Part shown: in pieces, positions 12,931 to 25,676 of the stretch
Layout: the number at the start of each line of letters is the position of its first letter
How positions within the stretch are numbered: position 1 is the stretch's first letter
NCBI RefSeq assembly: GCF_011397635.1
Contig: NC_064769.1
Location: 20,167,207-20,231,206 of the forward strand
Direction: 5' to 3'
DNA from: Epinephelus fuscoguttatus
Taxonomy: Eukaryota > Chordata > Actinopteri > Perciformes > Serranidae
DNA length: 64,000 nt
Translations under genes and position numbers: made by a program
Notes under the pieces: generated by a model
Told to the model about the DNA's origin: nothing
Seen by the model: the letters and a program-made list of their open reading frames with translations, nothing else
Database searches by the model: none

Positions 12931-13080
12931 AGACCTGCACCCATATGCTACAATCCTGTGATGAGGACGTCATCATGATCTCCCCTCTCTCACATCCACA
13001 GGCTTTATTATAACACGCAGTCAAAGTGCAGGCTCAGCCGCTTTATAGTCTCATATAATAATGTGATTGCTCTGTATCTA

Positions 13081-13340
13081 ATTCCAGCCGCAATATTTAG
13101 CGCAGCGACCATGTTAACGACATAGATATTTTTAAAACTATCTCGGAGTAAAGAGGGACACTGGCACTGGCATAGCATCACCAAACAGCTGCAAGCTAAC
13201 AGTAGCGTTAGCGGAGGATACAGTGCGGTGCAGCTAACGTTAGCTTAACCGCACAGCTGTTGACAGGCGGCAACTCCACGCAAACTGCACCGACTCTCCG
13301 TCCATCCCGCTGGAGTAACGTTACCGTCCGAGAGGAGCAA
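13081..13340 (+). promoter_or_regulatory. osbp2 promoter/5' UTR region (inferred)
   Basis: GC content and CpG frequency rise sharply against the AT-rich flank. The palindrome GCTAACGTTAGC lies at 13233-13244, with further GCTAAC/GTTAGC copies around 13195-13213. An in-frame TAG at 13209-13211 precedes the ATG at 13341, so the coding start is fixed for this exon. No TATA box was identified. Confidence 0.5.
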
Positions 13341-16300
13341 ATGAACGAGCTGGTGAGGTGTTTGCCCTCCCCGACTCTCCCGGGGCTCCACCTGCCGTGT
13401 CTGGACACCGGTACCTACAAAGGCTGGCTCTTTAAATGGACCAACTATCTGAAGGGTTACCAACGGCGGTGGTTCGTCCTCAGTAACGGCCTGCTGTCCT
13501 ACTACAGGTAACGGTAACTAACGGTTACAGCGACCGTTGGTGCTCGACCTGGCACCTGTTTAAGCTAACATTTATGTCGTTAGCATAAAAAGTTTAGAAT
13601 AATTAAATGTGTAAGCCACACGTTAGCAGAGTTAATATGTTGCTAAATTAATTTTAAAAAACGTCAAATAAAACTTTTTACGTTAACATTATCTTATCTG
13701 ACCGAAGAGGGAGTGCCCTGAATGATGCCAGTATAGCTACAACAAAAATCACCTGAGTCATAGCATGAATTAAAAAGAAAAAAAGAAGTCCATTTATGAG
13801 TTATGAATAATTAATATATTAATTGAAAAGCTAACCCAGGGTACATACGGTGTCCTTTTGTATTTCAACCCATTTAATGCGTTTGTAATAGATTATAGGT
13901 TAACTAAACCAGCAAACCAATGTTAGCTAGTTTAAGCTAATTGAATGCGTTGTAAGCTAAATAATTGTAACATAAATAGCGTTATGACAATTATAAATAC
14001 AGAAGGGTGATGTAGGAAGAGGTGGATAAAGCCCTTAAAATAGTCTTTTCGTTTCCTGTTACCTTGAATAATAGAGAATTAATCAGTAACATTATGTAGA
14101 CATAAGTTAAATAGGTTATGACATGACATGCTCTTCTGAAAGAGATGTAAAGGTATCTGACATAAAGGAGCCTAAAAGGGTGCCTTATTTCTTTGCATAC
14201 TATACATTTTGAATTTGGCATTTATTCCATGTACAAATTGTGCTCTAAAGATAAAATGGCTATCCTCTCTATGTTTTGCATGATACATGTCATACACAAA
14301 CCATTAGGGAATGATGAACTACCTTAATCATTGAGACTAAATAGGTCAAAGTGTTGAGCATGCATACTGTCCAAAGCCTCCACAAAAATGTAGGCTGCAC
14401 ATTGTCCAAAGCATGACAATAAAAGGATTAATCATGTTTGACAGACTTATTGGGATGCTATTTCAGCAGTAAACTAATTTGAAGCCAGTCTAAAACATAG
14501 CTGCCCCCATCTTGTTCATCCTTAGTCCAACTGTTTTGTCTGCTTCCCTCAGGACTCATGCAGAGATGGCGCACACCTGCCGGGGCACAATTCCCTTGGC
14601 AACAGCACACATTGAGGTGGGTGACACCTGCCACCTGGTGTTAACCAGCGGAGGCCGAAGCTACCACCTAAAGGCCACCTCGGAGGGAGAGTGCCAGCGG
14701 TGGGTCTCAGCCCTGCAGCAAGCTAAGGCCAATTCCTCTATGCTGATGCATCACTCAGGTAAGATGGACATTGTATATTCTGTATGAGTGTCTGTTGAAA
14801 ATGTTGATGTAATTGTTAATTGGATTAAGCTCTACTAAGGTATGGTGATCAATCATGCAAATTACTGTCCTGGTTGAAAGAAATAATGTGACTTCTTAAA
14901 ATGGTCAGCCCAGCAAACTAGCCTAGATTTGTTGTTCCTTTTAAGAAATGCCTTGCAGAATGCCTCAAATATTTAAAGGAGCTACATTCCTCACCTGACA
15001 AAGTCCAAGGTAGACAAACTAATTTTAGCTGTAACCTGAATGCAGGCCCTGCAGCCAAGAAGACCCACTTACCTAAATGCATATTTTATTTGCAGCCTTT
15101 AATGTTATATAAACAACAAGCCACAAGAGGGCAATGCTGCACCATATGTTCGGATGGAGGATGGAGGCGTCAGCCAGGGCAAGTGTGTGATGTGTGTTAA
15201 TGCAAATTTGCATTTAATCATGTCATTTTAAATCACTTATTCCGTACAATATTCCCTTTTTTTACCACGGGCCACTATCACGTAGTGTAATTTGATATGA
15301 TATAATGTATTATAATATATCTTGAATGCTAAGAGTCTGGCAGACATTTTCTGCATTGGCTGTCTAACCTTATTTGTTTCTTATGGACATTTAAAATTAA
15401 AAACAAACAGGAGCAAAGATGCACAGTGGATTATTTCCCCGCACCGTCTTTCTCCCCCTCTCTTCCACATAAATGTGCACAGACATATATGCAGCTACCA
15501 CCTCCCTCCCACTCCGTCTCCGTTCTCCCTCCCTGTCTCCTTCAGTATGACGACAGTGAGAGCTGAATGAAATGACCTTCCTTTAGACTCCTCCTCCCGT
15601 TCTGGTAGCAGGAGGGGTAAAAAAAAAAAGAGAGAGGGTGTGAGGATTTTCATTGAAAATATTTTCGACCATACACTCAGTGGACAATAGGATGATAAGA
15701 GTGTTGCATTTGCAGTGAGTGTCACCTTGTAAGTAACCTTTTAATTATTTTACTAAGAGCAGAATAAGAATTAAGACAGCAGCTGTGTCCTTGCATGTAT
15801 TTTACGTGTGTGTTTTTAATTGTTGAGTGTTTGTTCATGGAGTTCAGCAAGTTTGGCTGTATTGGTGCAAATGTCTGTGTAAATATTCCAGTTGGATTTC
15901 TTAGAAACCAGAATTTGCTTTAAAGTTTACAAAGGGCAGCATAATTCATAAGTCACTGCAGAACAACCGAACAATATGTAACAATCAGTCTCAGCCAGAT
16001 TTGCCGTATTTTGGCTGATATAAGACCTGCTGCTAATACTGCTGCTAGAGGGATCGTGCTATAAGAGGTGTGTGCCCTTTAAGCATCCTTTACTGCTGAG
16101 TAAAAGGTTTGCACCTGCAAGATGCGAATCAATGCTCTCCGTTAGTCTGGCCACATTAGCATATGGAGCGGTGTTTAACTGCCATTGTGTAACAATGGAC
16201 TTTGCCTTACTGGTGGTGCTTACAGCCAGAATACTAAGCAGGGTTTAAGGAGTTAAGCCCATTTAGATTATAATACACAGCCTTATTTTCTTTCTGAGGT

Positions 16301-19300
16301 TTCCCATGGTGTAGAGATTGTGTTAGACAGTGCTGTTACTGTTTTGTCTAGATTGTTTTTAATTATTTGCTTTCATCATATATTTATAACCTGACTACAG
16401 CAGTTTATGTCAATATCCTGGTAATCTAATGTCTTATTTGTGAAGAAACATCTAATACTGTGACTGTCTACTGTACACAATTTTAAACAGAACAAGTTAC
16501 ATGTTTATATGCATGTGCAAGCACAGATACATGTATTTTGGTGTGTGAGATGTGATTACAGATTATTAGTGCATGAGCCTTTGGTCATGTGCTTACTGGC
16601 AACAATAGCAGGGCATATTAACTGGCTACACGAGGATTAGAACAGCAGTAATTAAGTGGATGTTGCAGAAGTTATCTGGCACCTGTCTTGTAATAGCTGT
16701 CACATAACCACTACCACTTTTAGACTACATGTAAATAAGTATGTTGTGATATAAAATTCAAAGCTCTCTGACAACCACTAAGTCCAGGGTGAAAGTTTAA
16801 CGTGTGTGAGGATGAATCCAAATAAGTGTTTACAAGGAGGAGAGCTTGTAACTGAGGTTGTGCTACAGCAGGCTTTCATCATAATACAGTCAGATTCTGA
16901 TTGCTTCATCTATATTGCAGAAGCTAACAGTGCTTCCTCTGATTTTTAACTCTGATTCTCCCTTCCCACACTGTGTCCATATTGGTGCTCCCTCTATCAC
17001 CTGTGGGTGTGTTTTCATGATTCAACGATGAGTCACCAATTTGTCTCAGAATCTCCACTGTCCTGCGTGAAAAATAATCCATTAGTAGACAGAACAGACC
17101 AGTAAGCCACTCTCCCCTTGATGCATGGTAATATTCCACAGATGCTTTTATGGTTGTAAGATCAAATGCACTATGCATAAATAGTAGCTGGATCAAATTC
17201 AGAATGTAATGTCTTAACATCTTGAGCACAAGAAGTCGTGAGATCCTTTTCTATCTACTGTATACGGGTCATGAAACCATTACAGAAGCCTAAAGGATTT
17301 TTTTTTTACCCTCTCATTTTTAATCTTCTCCTCCTGAGACTTTGTAATTCCAGTGTGCCCTGATTGTTTTGTATTACTTTTCCCCTTTGATAGAGTAGTA
17401 GTAGTTTGTCTGCCTTGCTTTGGTACTCACAGGCAAAGCAGACACTGGCCTAGATTCAGTCTGTGTGCACGGGAGTTTTCAGAGTGCACGCACAATCTGT
17501 TTCTTTTAGCAGAGAAGAAATGTTTTGACCTCGAAAAGTTCCATCACATATGATGGGGGCTGTCATTTGCATTTTATAGATAGATTATTTTTATTGAAAT
17601 AAATGTCTAGAGTATGAAACCAGCATAATCTAAATTTGTACTTCAGACAGTCGAGGTTTATAGGTGTCTTGAAGCTTTTTAACAATGTCTTGGCACAATG
17701 TGCTCTATTTCTCGCTCCGACCCTCACACTCTTTCCATGTTCAGCATTACAAGTACTATTCAAAGCCTCAGGATTTATTCAAAAGTCCTGTCAAAATCCA
17801 AGGGCTGTGTCTTAAATTCCCCAAAAAATGTGTATAAATTATTGCACAAAACATTTACAGTTTCCATTTGATGAAATGCAGCCAAAAAATACAAAAAGTT
17901 TGAGGCTTTGAGGCTAGTTGTCAGTATAAGAGGCTGTATGGTTTAAGTTGTTCAGGAATTTAAAGTCAGTGTCATTATTCTTGTGTTATGATGCCCAGTA
18001 ATCAGTCCAGTCTCTCTGCTCTCCCTCTAAAATCCCTGAGACTGATGGCTCAGCTCATGCCAGCAAGGGGGTAGAGAGAGAGAAAGAGAGGAGGAAAAGG
18101 CTAGTGCGTCATCCTTTTTCTCCCTTTTCTTCTAAAAATAGCCCAGCCTCCTGATTGCACAGGCCTACGTTTCCAGGGCAACGGTGTTCATTCACAGCTT
18201 TCTGATCTTGTAGAGGAAGGGGTGTGGGGGATCAGGGTGTGAAGTGTTATTATCTGCCTCCATCCATTCCCCACAAACACTCTCTCAACTCTATTTAATC
18301 TTAATTTAGAGTATTAAAATAGCTTTTCCAAGGTCTGATGAGACATGCACTGTTTACTATAATTTCCCCACCATGATCACCCAATTTTTCCAGACAGAAT
18401 AGCCTCAAATGACACCCATTATCTTTGGTAAATTATATCATTTGTGCACTGCCTTTTTTTGTCTTTGTGTGAAGATGACTCAGGAGATGAAGGCCCTGTA
18501 CCTCAGGACGACCGAGCCCTAACCCAAGGGGTGCTCAAGACTCTGGCCACCAAGCTAGACGACCTGAGCACCTGTAATGAGCTGATCGGAAAGCACGGCG
18601 CCGCCCTCCAGCGCTCCCTCAGCGAACTTGAGGAACTGCGTGGATCCGCTGACAGCACAGACAGAGTGAAAGCTGTTAATGAGCGAGCCACCCTCTTTCG
18701 CATCACCTCCAATGCTATGATCAATGTGAGTTCATTCGGCGCAAGCCTCAGCAAGTATGTAACTGGGAGACTTTCTCGTTTTAATGAGGGAATGCAGTTT
18801 GAGGGCTCTGCCTGCATCTTTTGATGTGTGTTGTGTTCACACCTCAGGCTTGTCGTGACTTCCTGGACGTAGCTGAATCTCACAGCCGGAGATGGCAAAA
18901 GACCCTGCAGCATGAGAGAGAACAGCGTCACCATCTGGAGGAGACCATTGAACAGTTAGCCAAACAGCACAACAGCTTAGAGAGAGCCTGGAGGGAGAAT
19001 CCTACCTCATACACAGGTGAGGCACAATACTCTTAAGTGGGAAAAGAAAAGTACATGTTGTCTCTTAAACTAAAAATATGGCCCTCTTCTGGCCAATAGA
19101 AGTGATAGATTTCTGTCATAGAAATGTGGCTCAGTCAGTCTTATTAAATCTCACACCCACATTCCCTGTTTTTTATTTTTTATGGCAACACACAGCCACT
19201 TACAGATCTATAAAGAGGCCTGTTACTTCACTTGAAAACAATTAAGCAATGAAACTCAAGTTGAAACAAGAAAACGAAAGTTTTCTTAGCTATTGTGTAT

Positions 19301-22300
19301 TATGGTAAGATGTAAAGCAGCACTACAATGTGTATATTTCTTATATATATAGATTGAAGAAACTCAAATAACTCATTGCCTTGTCCTGTGTTTGTTGCCA
19401 TAGGTGTGGAGCGGTCTCAGGAGGGGGACGCGAGTGATGAGAATGACGACGCAGAGTTCTTTGATGCCATGGAGGACTCCCCTGCATTCATAACTGTGAC
19501 TGCTAGTGGCAACATACAGCACAAGTGAGACATCATCTCTGTACAGAGTTATCTCAGAGCTGTGTTCTCAATTTGCTACAAGTGCAGATACTTTGAACTG
19601 TATTTCAATCAGCAGAGACAGGTGCATGAAGTAAAGATAATTGTTTATTACAGATTACAGGTGTACAAATTGACAGATGATTTGTGATGATTAAGATTTG
19701 ACAGAAAGACTTTGGCGCTTAGACTCTACAGGGAGATTTTGTAATCAAGGGGCATCTACCCTGAGCAGCCGCAAGATAACCCCTCCATGGAGTTCAGACA
19801 CTGGTGGTGGTGGCTGTTGACTGCTGACACTGCTGAGGCGGATGAAATAACGAAATGATGAAGCTAATGAATTTGTGAAGAGTAGGCAGTGATGTGTCGC
19901 TGTGCTATTGGTTAAATGTGATACAATATCTATGTTTATGTGCACAAAATATTCCAAAAAAGACAACATTCCTGCTAAGCTGTTTACATGGCTAATGAAA
20001 ATGAATATTTTCACTAATATTCCTCTTTTCATCTGTCCATACTCAGATTAAAGTGCACCACACATGTCCTTTATCATCTTAAAACATGGAAAGGTGAAAC
20101 AGCTGGAGCCACTTTGACTATTTTGGTTCTTTAAAGCAAAACAGGACATGGTGTAGACTTGTTCAGCCAATGTTTGCGCACATCCAAAAACCTGTTGACA
20201 TCCAAGTCTTTCATAATGTTTAAAAGTAGGTGTGTTTCTCCTTCCGACACGGAAATGTGGGCTTTTCTTTTGGGCATGCATCCCTACCCCAGCTTTGCAA
20301 ACTGTTGGCATAACAACACACAGAGCTGACCATAAACAGGCAATAGGCCATGCGTTGCAAACTGCACTAAAACCCCCACATATTTTGAATTTGCATTATA
20401 CATTTCCAAAGAATGCCCCTAAAACCCAAATAATGCTCACACATCCCACATTCCTTAATCAGAAAATTCTATATATTGAAAAGACCTAAGTCGGAACATC
20501 CAAACAAAATATGGTGTTTACATGACCCTTATTAAATTCAGAACATTATCATATCCAAAACGATGTTGGAATGTTGCTGTGCATGTAAACATAGCCAATG
20601 ACAGCATAAATTATGAGTAAGCATATGTGCAAGGAGTGACTGGCAGATGGTATGAAAAATAAATGACAGGCCTCAGCATGCTCAAGTATAGTCTTCCTGA
20701 CTGAACTTGCTAGAGCTTCACTTAAATGATGTTGCTTTCTCTCAGGCGCTCAGGGAGTAATCAGAGTATGATGAGTGGAGGAATGTCCAATGACTGGACT
20801 CACAATGAGAATGTAAGTCCCATTCTAGCTCACTTATCTTACTATTTCTTGCTATACACATCCATATGCACTTAAATTAAAATTACAAATATCGTTTTTG
20901 TTTTTTAGGACACCTCAGGCACAAACCACATACAGCTACGAAGAACAAGACGCAGTCGTATTCCTGACAAACCAAACTACTCCCTCAACCTGTGGAGCAT
21001 CATGAAGAACTGTATTGGCAAAGACCTGTCCAAGATACCCATGCCTGTAAATGAAAAGCATACAATGCGCACATTGGCTGTAATATAGTTTTTGAATTTC
21101 AGTGACTTGTAAGAAACTCTTTCTGTCTGCTTGTGATTGCAGGTAAACTTCAACGAGCCGTTGTCGATGCTGCAGCGTCTGACGGAGGATCTGGAGTACA
21201 GCGAGCTCCTGGACCGGGCAGCTCGCTGTGACTCCTCTCTGGAGCAGATGTGCCTGGTGGCTGCCTTTTCTGTCTCCTCCTACTCTACCACAGTTCATCG
21301 TACAGCCAAGCCCTTCAACCCTCTGCTGGGGGAGACTTACGAGCTGGACCGACTCGACGAGTATGGTTATCGCTCCATCTGTGAGCAGGTGAGACAAAGA
21401 CAAGCAGACACATATGCTTAGCGGTATATTTTGCACACACAGACACTTGGAGTTTCACTTGTACAAAAACATAAATACAATATGTCATGTATTTTGCCTG
21501 ACACCAGCTGATACCATTCACCCTCAGGTCAGTCATCACCCACCAGCTGCTGCCCACCATGTGGCATCACAACGAGGATGGACACTGTGGCAGCATATCA
21601 CTATTGATAGCAAGTTTCGTGGGAAATATATTTCCGTCATGCCATTAGGTAAGAAACAGGTTAATTGACTCTGTTCATGCTGACAGTTAGTCAATGGTAT
21701 TTTGATGTTTGTGCATTTTCCTTCTCTTCACTGTAGGAAACATTCACCTGCAGTTCCACTCAAGCGGAAACCATTATGTGTGGAGCAAAGTGACGTCAAC
21801 AGTGCATAACATTATTGTGGGGAAACTTTGGATTGATCAGGTGTGTCTCTCTATTTTAACTGTCAAAACCACAACCTGACTTTGACTTGTGAGGTTGTGC
21901 TTATTTTTAAACCAGTAAAAAGGCAAGTACTGTTCAGAAAGACAAAATTGACAGAAATTAAATTAAATGTGCTTTGAGTAGGTGTGTGTTTGTTTACGAT
22001 ACTGAGTGAAGTCATCTGGCTCATCATACCCTTAAAAGTCTCATCTGTTTTTCCTTGCTGTTTTCCTGTCTGTTGCTGTTGGCAGTCTGGGGACATTGAC
22101 ATTGTAAACAACACTACCAAGGACACCTGCCGTCTCAAATTCTCCCCCTACAGCTATTTTTCCAGAGAAGTCCCTCGCAAAGTAAGTCTGTTGTGCTTTT
22201 CCATTCTGTGGTGAGTTGTTTCAGATGGGAAACAGACAGCAGCTAGCATCTTTATTGGTTGTCTCCCTTCACGTTTTATTGCATTTACACTGTTTCACAC

Positions 22301-25300
22301 GACAGCTACACAAGCTTGTGTCAAGAAACACTGTTAGCATCGCTCTTGCCTAGCATTGGGTCTTAATATGTTTAACAAATCTTGTATCCTCCATGCTTAG
22401 TGCTTACCAGTGAGTAACTCTCAAGAGGTGTCTTGTTCCTGAAAAATATGTCGTAATATCAGAATTATTCCTTAAAACTTAAATCTTCTATTTGATAAGT
22501 CAAATATACAGAGTTGATTCAAACATACTCAAAATCTGAAGGTAAGTGAAGATATATTTTGCGAGATTTTCCTAAAAAACAGTCTATAAACTTACATACA
22601 TACAAACTAGAAGTGTGTGGTGATGTATTTTTCTACAGAGACTCTTTGCTCTGCCTGTATTTTCTTATTATCCTCCTATGACTGTGTTTGAGATGCAAGT
22701 GAGGTTGGGACTCTGAAAATGTAGTGACAAGACTGTAAGCTGCACACATCCAAGAGGAAGCTACAAAAATCAGGGACACAGTGACAAATAACTGCAAATA
22801 TGGCGATCTGAAACACAAAGCAGACAAAGCTTGTTCCAAGACGAGACTGAATCTGGGGTTGGCTTTCAATTTCACTGGTGATAGTTTTTTTTCAAACAGT
22901 AACCAACAATGCCTGCATAGTATACTTTGAAGTAAAGTACAACACGGGTGTGAAAATGTCAGCACCGTGCAGTGTGCATGTAACTGATCTCTTCCTGTGT
23001 GTCATCTTCTCTGGTGTCTCTAGGTGACAGGAGTGGTGGAGGACAGAGAGGGCACAGCCCATTACATCCTCTCAGGAACCTGGGACGACAAGATGGAGAG
23101 TGCCAAAATAGTGGACAGCAGCCAAGGATGCGGAGGCTCTGAAGGCAAACAAAAGACCGTTTATAAGACTCTTCAGCCCAAACTGTTATGGAAAAAATAT
23201 CCCCTCCCGTATGTTTGTCTTATCTAACACATTTCTACCTTACCTTGAAGATTGAATGTGGCATTTCAGCTTACTCCCCTTTTTCATCTTCCTCTCCTAT
23301 TTGTCTTTCTCTTCTATGTTTCACTCTCCAGAGAAAATGCAGAGAACATGCACTATTTCTCCTCCTTGGCTCTGACTCTCAATGAGCCAGAGGACGGTAT
23401 TGCGCCCACTGACAGTCGTCTGCGGCCAGACCAGCGGCTAATGGAGGCAGGTGTGTGGGATGAAGCAAATGTAGAGAAGCAGCGTCTGGAGGAGTGTCAG
23501 AGGCTGGAGAGGAAAAGGAGGGAGGCGCAAGCCAATCAGGCCCTGGAGGAAGGTGAGAATAAGGGCCCCTTCACTCAAAAATGCATTTTGCTTACTGTTA
23601 CTACTTTCATATTTTAGCGTAACTGTGCAGAATGACGTATGTGCAGTTTAACACTAAAAGGCTGTTCTCTAATTCATCTGCTGAAGGGGGAAAGTTTCTC
23701 TGTGCTCAGCCTAAATCTAAGTTTATCACGTACAATCAAGACACCAATCATTGTCGTCTTATACAGTTGTTCTCAACCTTTTTCTTGTCAGATACCCCTA
23801 AACTGATACCCATTAAATCACAGACCTTCATTTAATAAAATTTCACTTCAGGCACCTCCTACTGGAAAGATTCTGGTTGTTAAATATGATTAAAACCTGT
23901 TTTATAGTTGTCAACAACAGCTGGTATAATCGCAGAGGAGTTTAATCTCAATAGATCTAAATAGTCACTCATATGACTCTTGGGGTACTTTTCATTATGC
24001 TAACATGTCTCCTCACTTTCCTCACTTGGGTCTCTTCCTCGCGGTTTAGGAAGGCTTAGGAAGAGAAGCCTAGGATACACCTGTGTTTCCTTGCTCAAAG
24101 CTTCTCCAGAAGCATCCTCTCTTGAGGCGCATTTAAGGGATTGTAAGATCCTCTGCCATGGTGGAGGGCGAATGATTTCTGGGTCACAGAGGATGCGAGG
24201 AAACATTAGTTAGCACACTGGGCTCACTCCTGTAGTTAATTTAATAGTGAAAATACATTTTTCCCCACTCGAACTCCCTCTAGGACCCCTGCAGGTTCCC
24301 AGACCCCTGGTTGAGAACCACTGGTCTAATATGCAACTTACACAAATGTGATGTAGAGACTTGAACCTTCCAGTACATACACTGAGAGTGCGCTTTAAGT
24401 GAAGTAGGAGACATCTTGTATCTAACAGTTTTGCATCCAGTGTATCCAGTATTTGCATTTTCATATATTCTGGATTTTTTAATAAGTGAGAAGGACGATG
24501 AAATTGAACTTTTTTTATCCGACACAAATTTTTATTCAAAGTAAAGTAACAGTTGTTTTAAAACACATCTGGGGAGGATTTTAAGACAGAGATTCTGCCT
24601 TTAAGCTGTAAACATGGCATTCACATTAGCTTCTACACAGATGATGGTGTAAAGGAACTGTGTGCAACATTCAGAACATTCATAAAGCAGCAAAACAATG
24701 TTTGCTTTGTAACCATACAGTAGAGTAATGGCATCCTAAGCAGAGAGTGCTCCTGTGTGTGTTGGAATTCAAGCTTCTCTGTGGGTTAACGTGGTAACTG
24801 TTGTGTCAACATGTTAGTGCTTGTAAGTCGCTCTGAGTGTGTCCCACTGGCTAGCAAATTGCCACTGCTTTGCATTGTGCTCATATGACAGTTATCGTTG
24901 ATTTCTGTATGGCATAGTCGCATACCCTCCCATTTCCCACAGGTAGCAATGTTAGCTCTTTTGCTGTTGCCAACGCTCTTTATTGAATTAGTACCATTAG
25001 CTGCTCGCTGTTAGCTCAGCCAGCTCAATACAGAGAACCGTGTGCAGACTATCCCGCCCCAGGCTGTCAATCATAGACATGCTCTGAGTGTTTCACATAG
25101 CTCCTTTAACCACTATGGGTACAGTATGTTGTGGTTGGTGTTGGAGTGCCTGTCTTTTGCCTTGGGCAACAACAAAAACTAAATTTGTATCCAACAAGAC
25201 TAGAGGTTCCTGACCTTCATCCTTTGTTCTTACTAGAGCCATGAACTGTTAACTTTTTTGTCTGTTTCTTAAAGTGGAACATACACAGTCAAAAGCTAAG

Positions 25301-25676
25301 TTGCACCTTAACGGCAGACCTGATATTAATTGACAAGGAATTAACTGAAGAAGCCTTTTGGACAAAGCAAAGTTGAGTAATTTGGATTCAGCTTTTCTCT
25401 GACAGGTTTCAGATTTTTTAACAATGAAGAGTACAATAGCGAGAATGAATAAAGAAAGTAAGACATTTTGATATTCTAGAAACTAGTACACATTCGAACC
25501 ACGATGAGTCTGAACATGATTCTGTGTCATTAGGGCAAGACGTTGAGGGTTACCAGCCACTGTGGTTTGAGAAGAGGACAAATGATACAACGGGGGAAAG
25601 CACCTACATCTACAGGGGCGGATATTGGGAGGCCAAAGACAGACAGGACTGGAGCCAATGCCCTGAGATCTTTTAG
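13341..25676 (+). CDS. osbp2: oxysterol-binding protein 2-like (PH, FFAT, ORD; 14 exons)
   Basis: This is a lipid-transfer protein working at ER-Golgi or ER-plasma membrane contacts. Exons: 13341-13507, 14553-14758, 18475-18725, 18848-19016, 19404-19524, 20746-20812, 20909-21046, 21143-21388, 21528-21648, 21737-21840, 22086-22181, 23024-23208, 23332-23552, 25534-25676 (stop TAG). They join in frame to 744 residues. Seen: a PH domain from about residue 26 ([20 protein letters not shown]), an FFAT motif EFFDAME at 282-288 that binds VAP proteins, and an ORD with EQVSHHPP at 454-461, the family signature for sterol/PI4P binding. Mammalian OSBP and OSBP2 carry a longer N-terminal extension; here only about 25 residues precede the PH domain. 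The choice of OSBP2 over OSBP rests mainly on the slc35e4 and inpp5j neighbours. The 3.7-kb intron 14759-18474 shows nothing else I can name. Confidence 0.9.
19930..20595. mobile_element. inverted-repeat MITE in osbp2 intron
   Basis: The left end CTATGTTTATGTGCAC is matched in reverse complement by CTATGTTTACATGCAC at the right end. TGTTTACATG words recur inside both arms. No clear target-site duplication was found, so the superfamily is open. Confidence 0.55.
22615..22940 (-). repeat. dispersed repeat, copy 2
   Basis: The reverse complement of this stretch aligns over about 300 bp with 7431-7720, starting near TATGCAGG and ending with the word AATACAGGCAGAG. It lies in osbp2 intron 22182-23023. 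The two copies are clearly diverged, so the insertions are old. Confidence 0.65.
23764..24323. mobile_element. hAT-type MITE in osbp2 intron
   Basis: The termini are CAGTTGTTCTCAACC and, in reverse complement, CAGTGGTTCTCAACC. The 8-bp flanks are GTCTTATA (23756-23763) and GTCTAATA (24324-24331), 7 of 8 identical, as expected of an aged hAT target duplication. It is 560 bp long with no transposase frame. Confidence 0.8.
24652..25106. mobile_element. inverted-repeat MITE, TTAA-like type
   Basis: The left end (AAGGAACTGTGTGCAACATT) and the reverse-complemented right end (AAGGAGCTATGTGAAACACT) match over about 25 bp. TAA-containing flanks suggest a decayed TTAA duplication. It lies in the last osbp2 intron (23553-25533). 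Confidence 0.55.

Larger units (their letters stand above)
11026..13080. other. intergenic region atp6v0a2-osbp2
   Basis: No gene was found. It holds a TTAA element (11344-12027), a LINE-like fragment (about 12087-12250), AT-rich sequence, and a mixed (CG)n/(CA)n tract at about 12874-12930. Open frames here are short and unlike any family I know. Confidence 0.65.

Noticed and set aside
18503-18934. 143-codon open frame on the minus strand
   Set aside because: It lies opposite osbp2 exons 3 and 4 and crosses their intron; it is a shadow of the coding strand.
20936-21436. 166-codon open frame on the minus strand
   Set aside because: It is antisense to two osbp2 exons including the ORD; no family similarity was seen.
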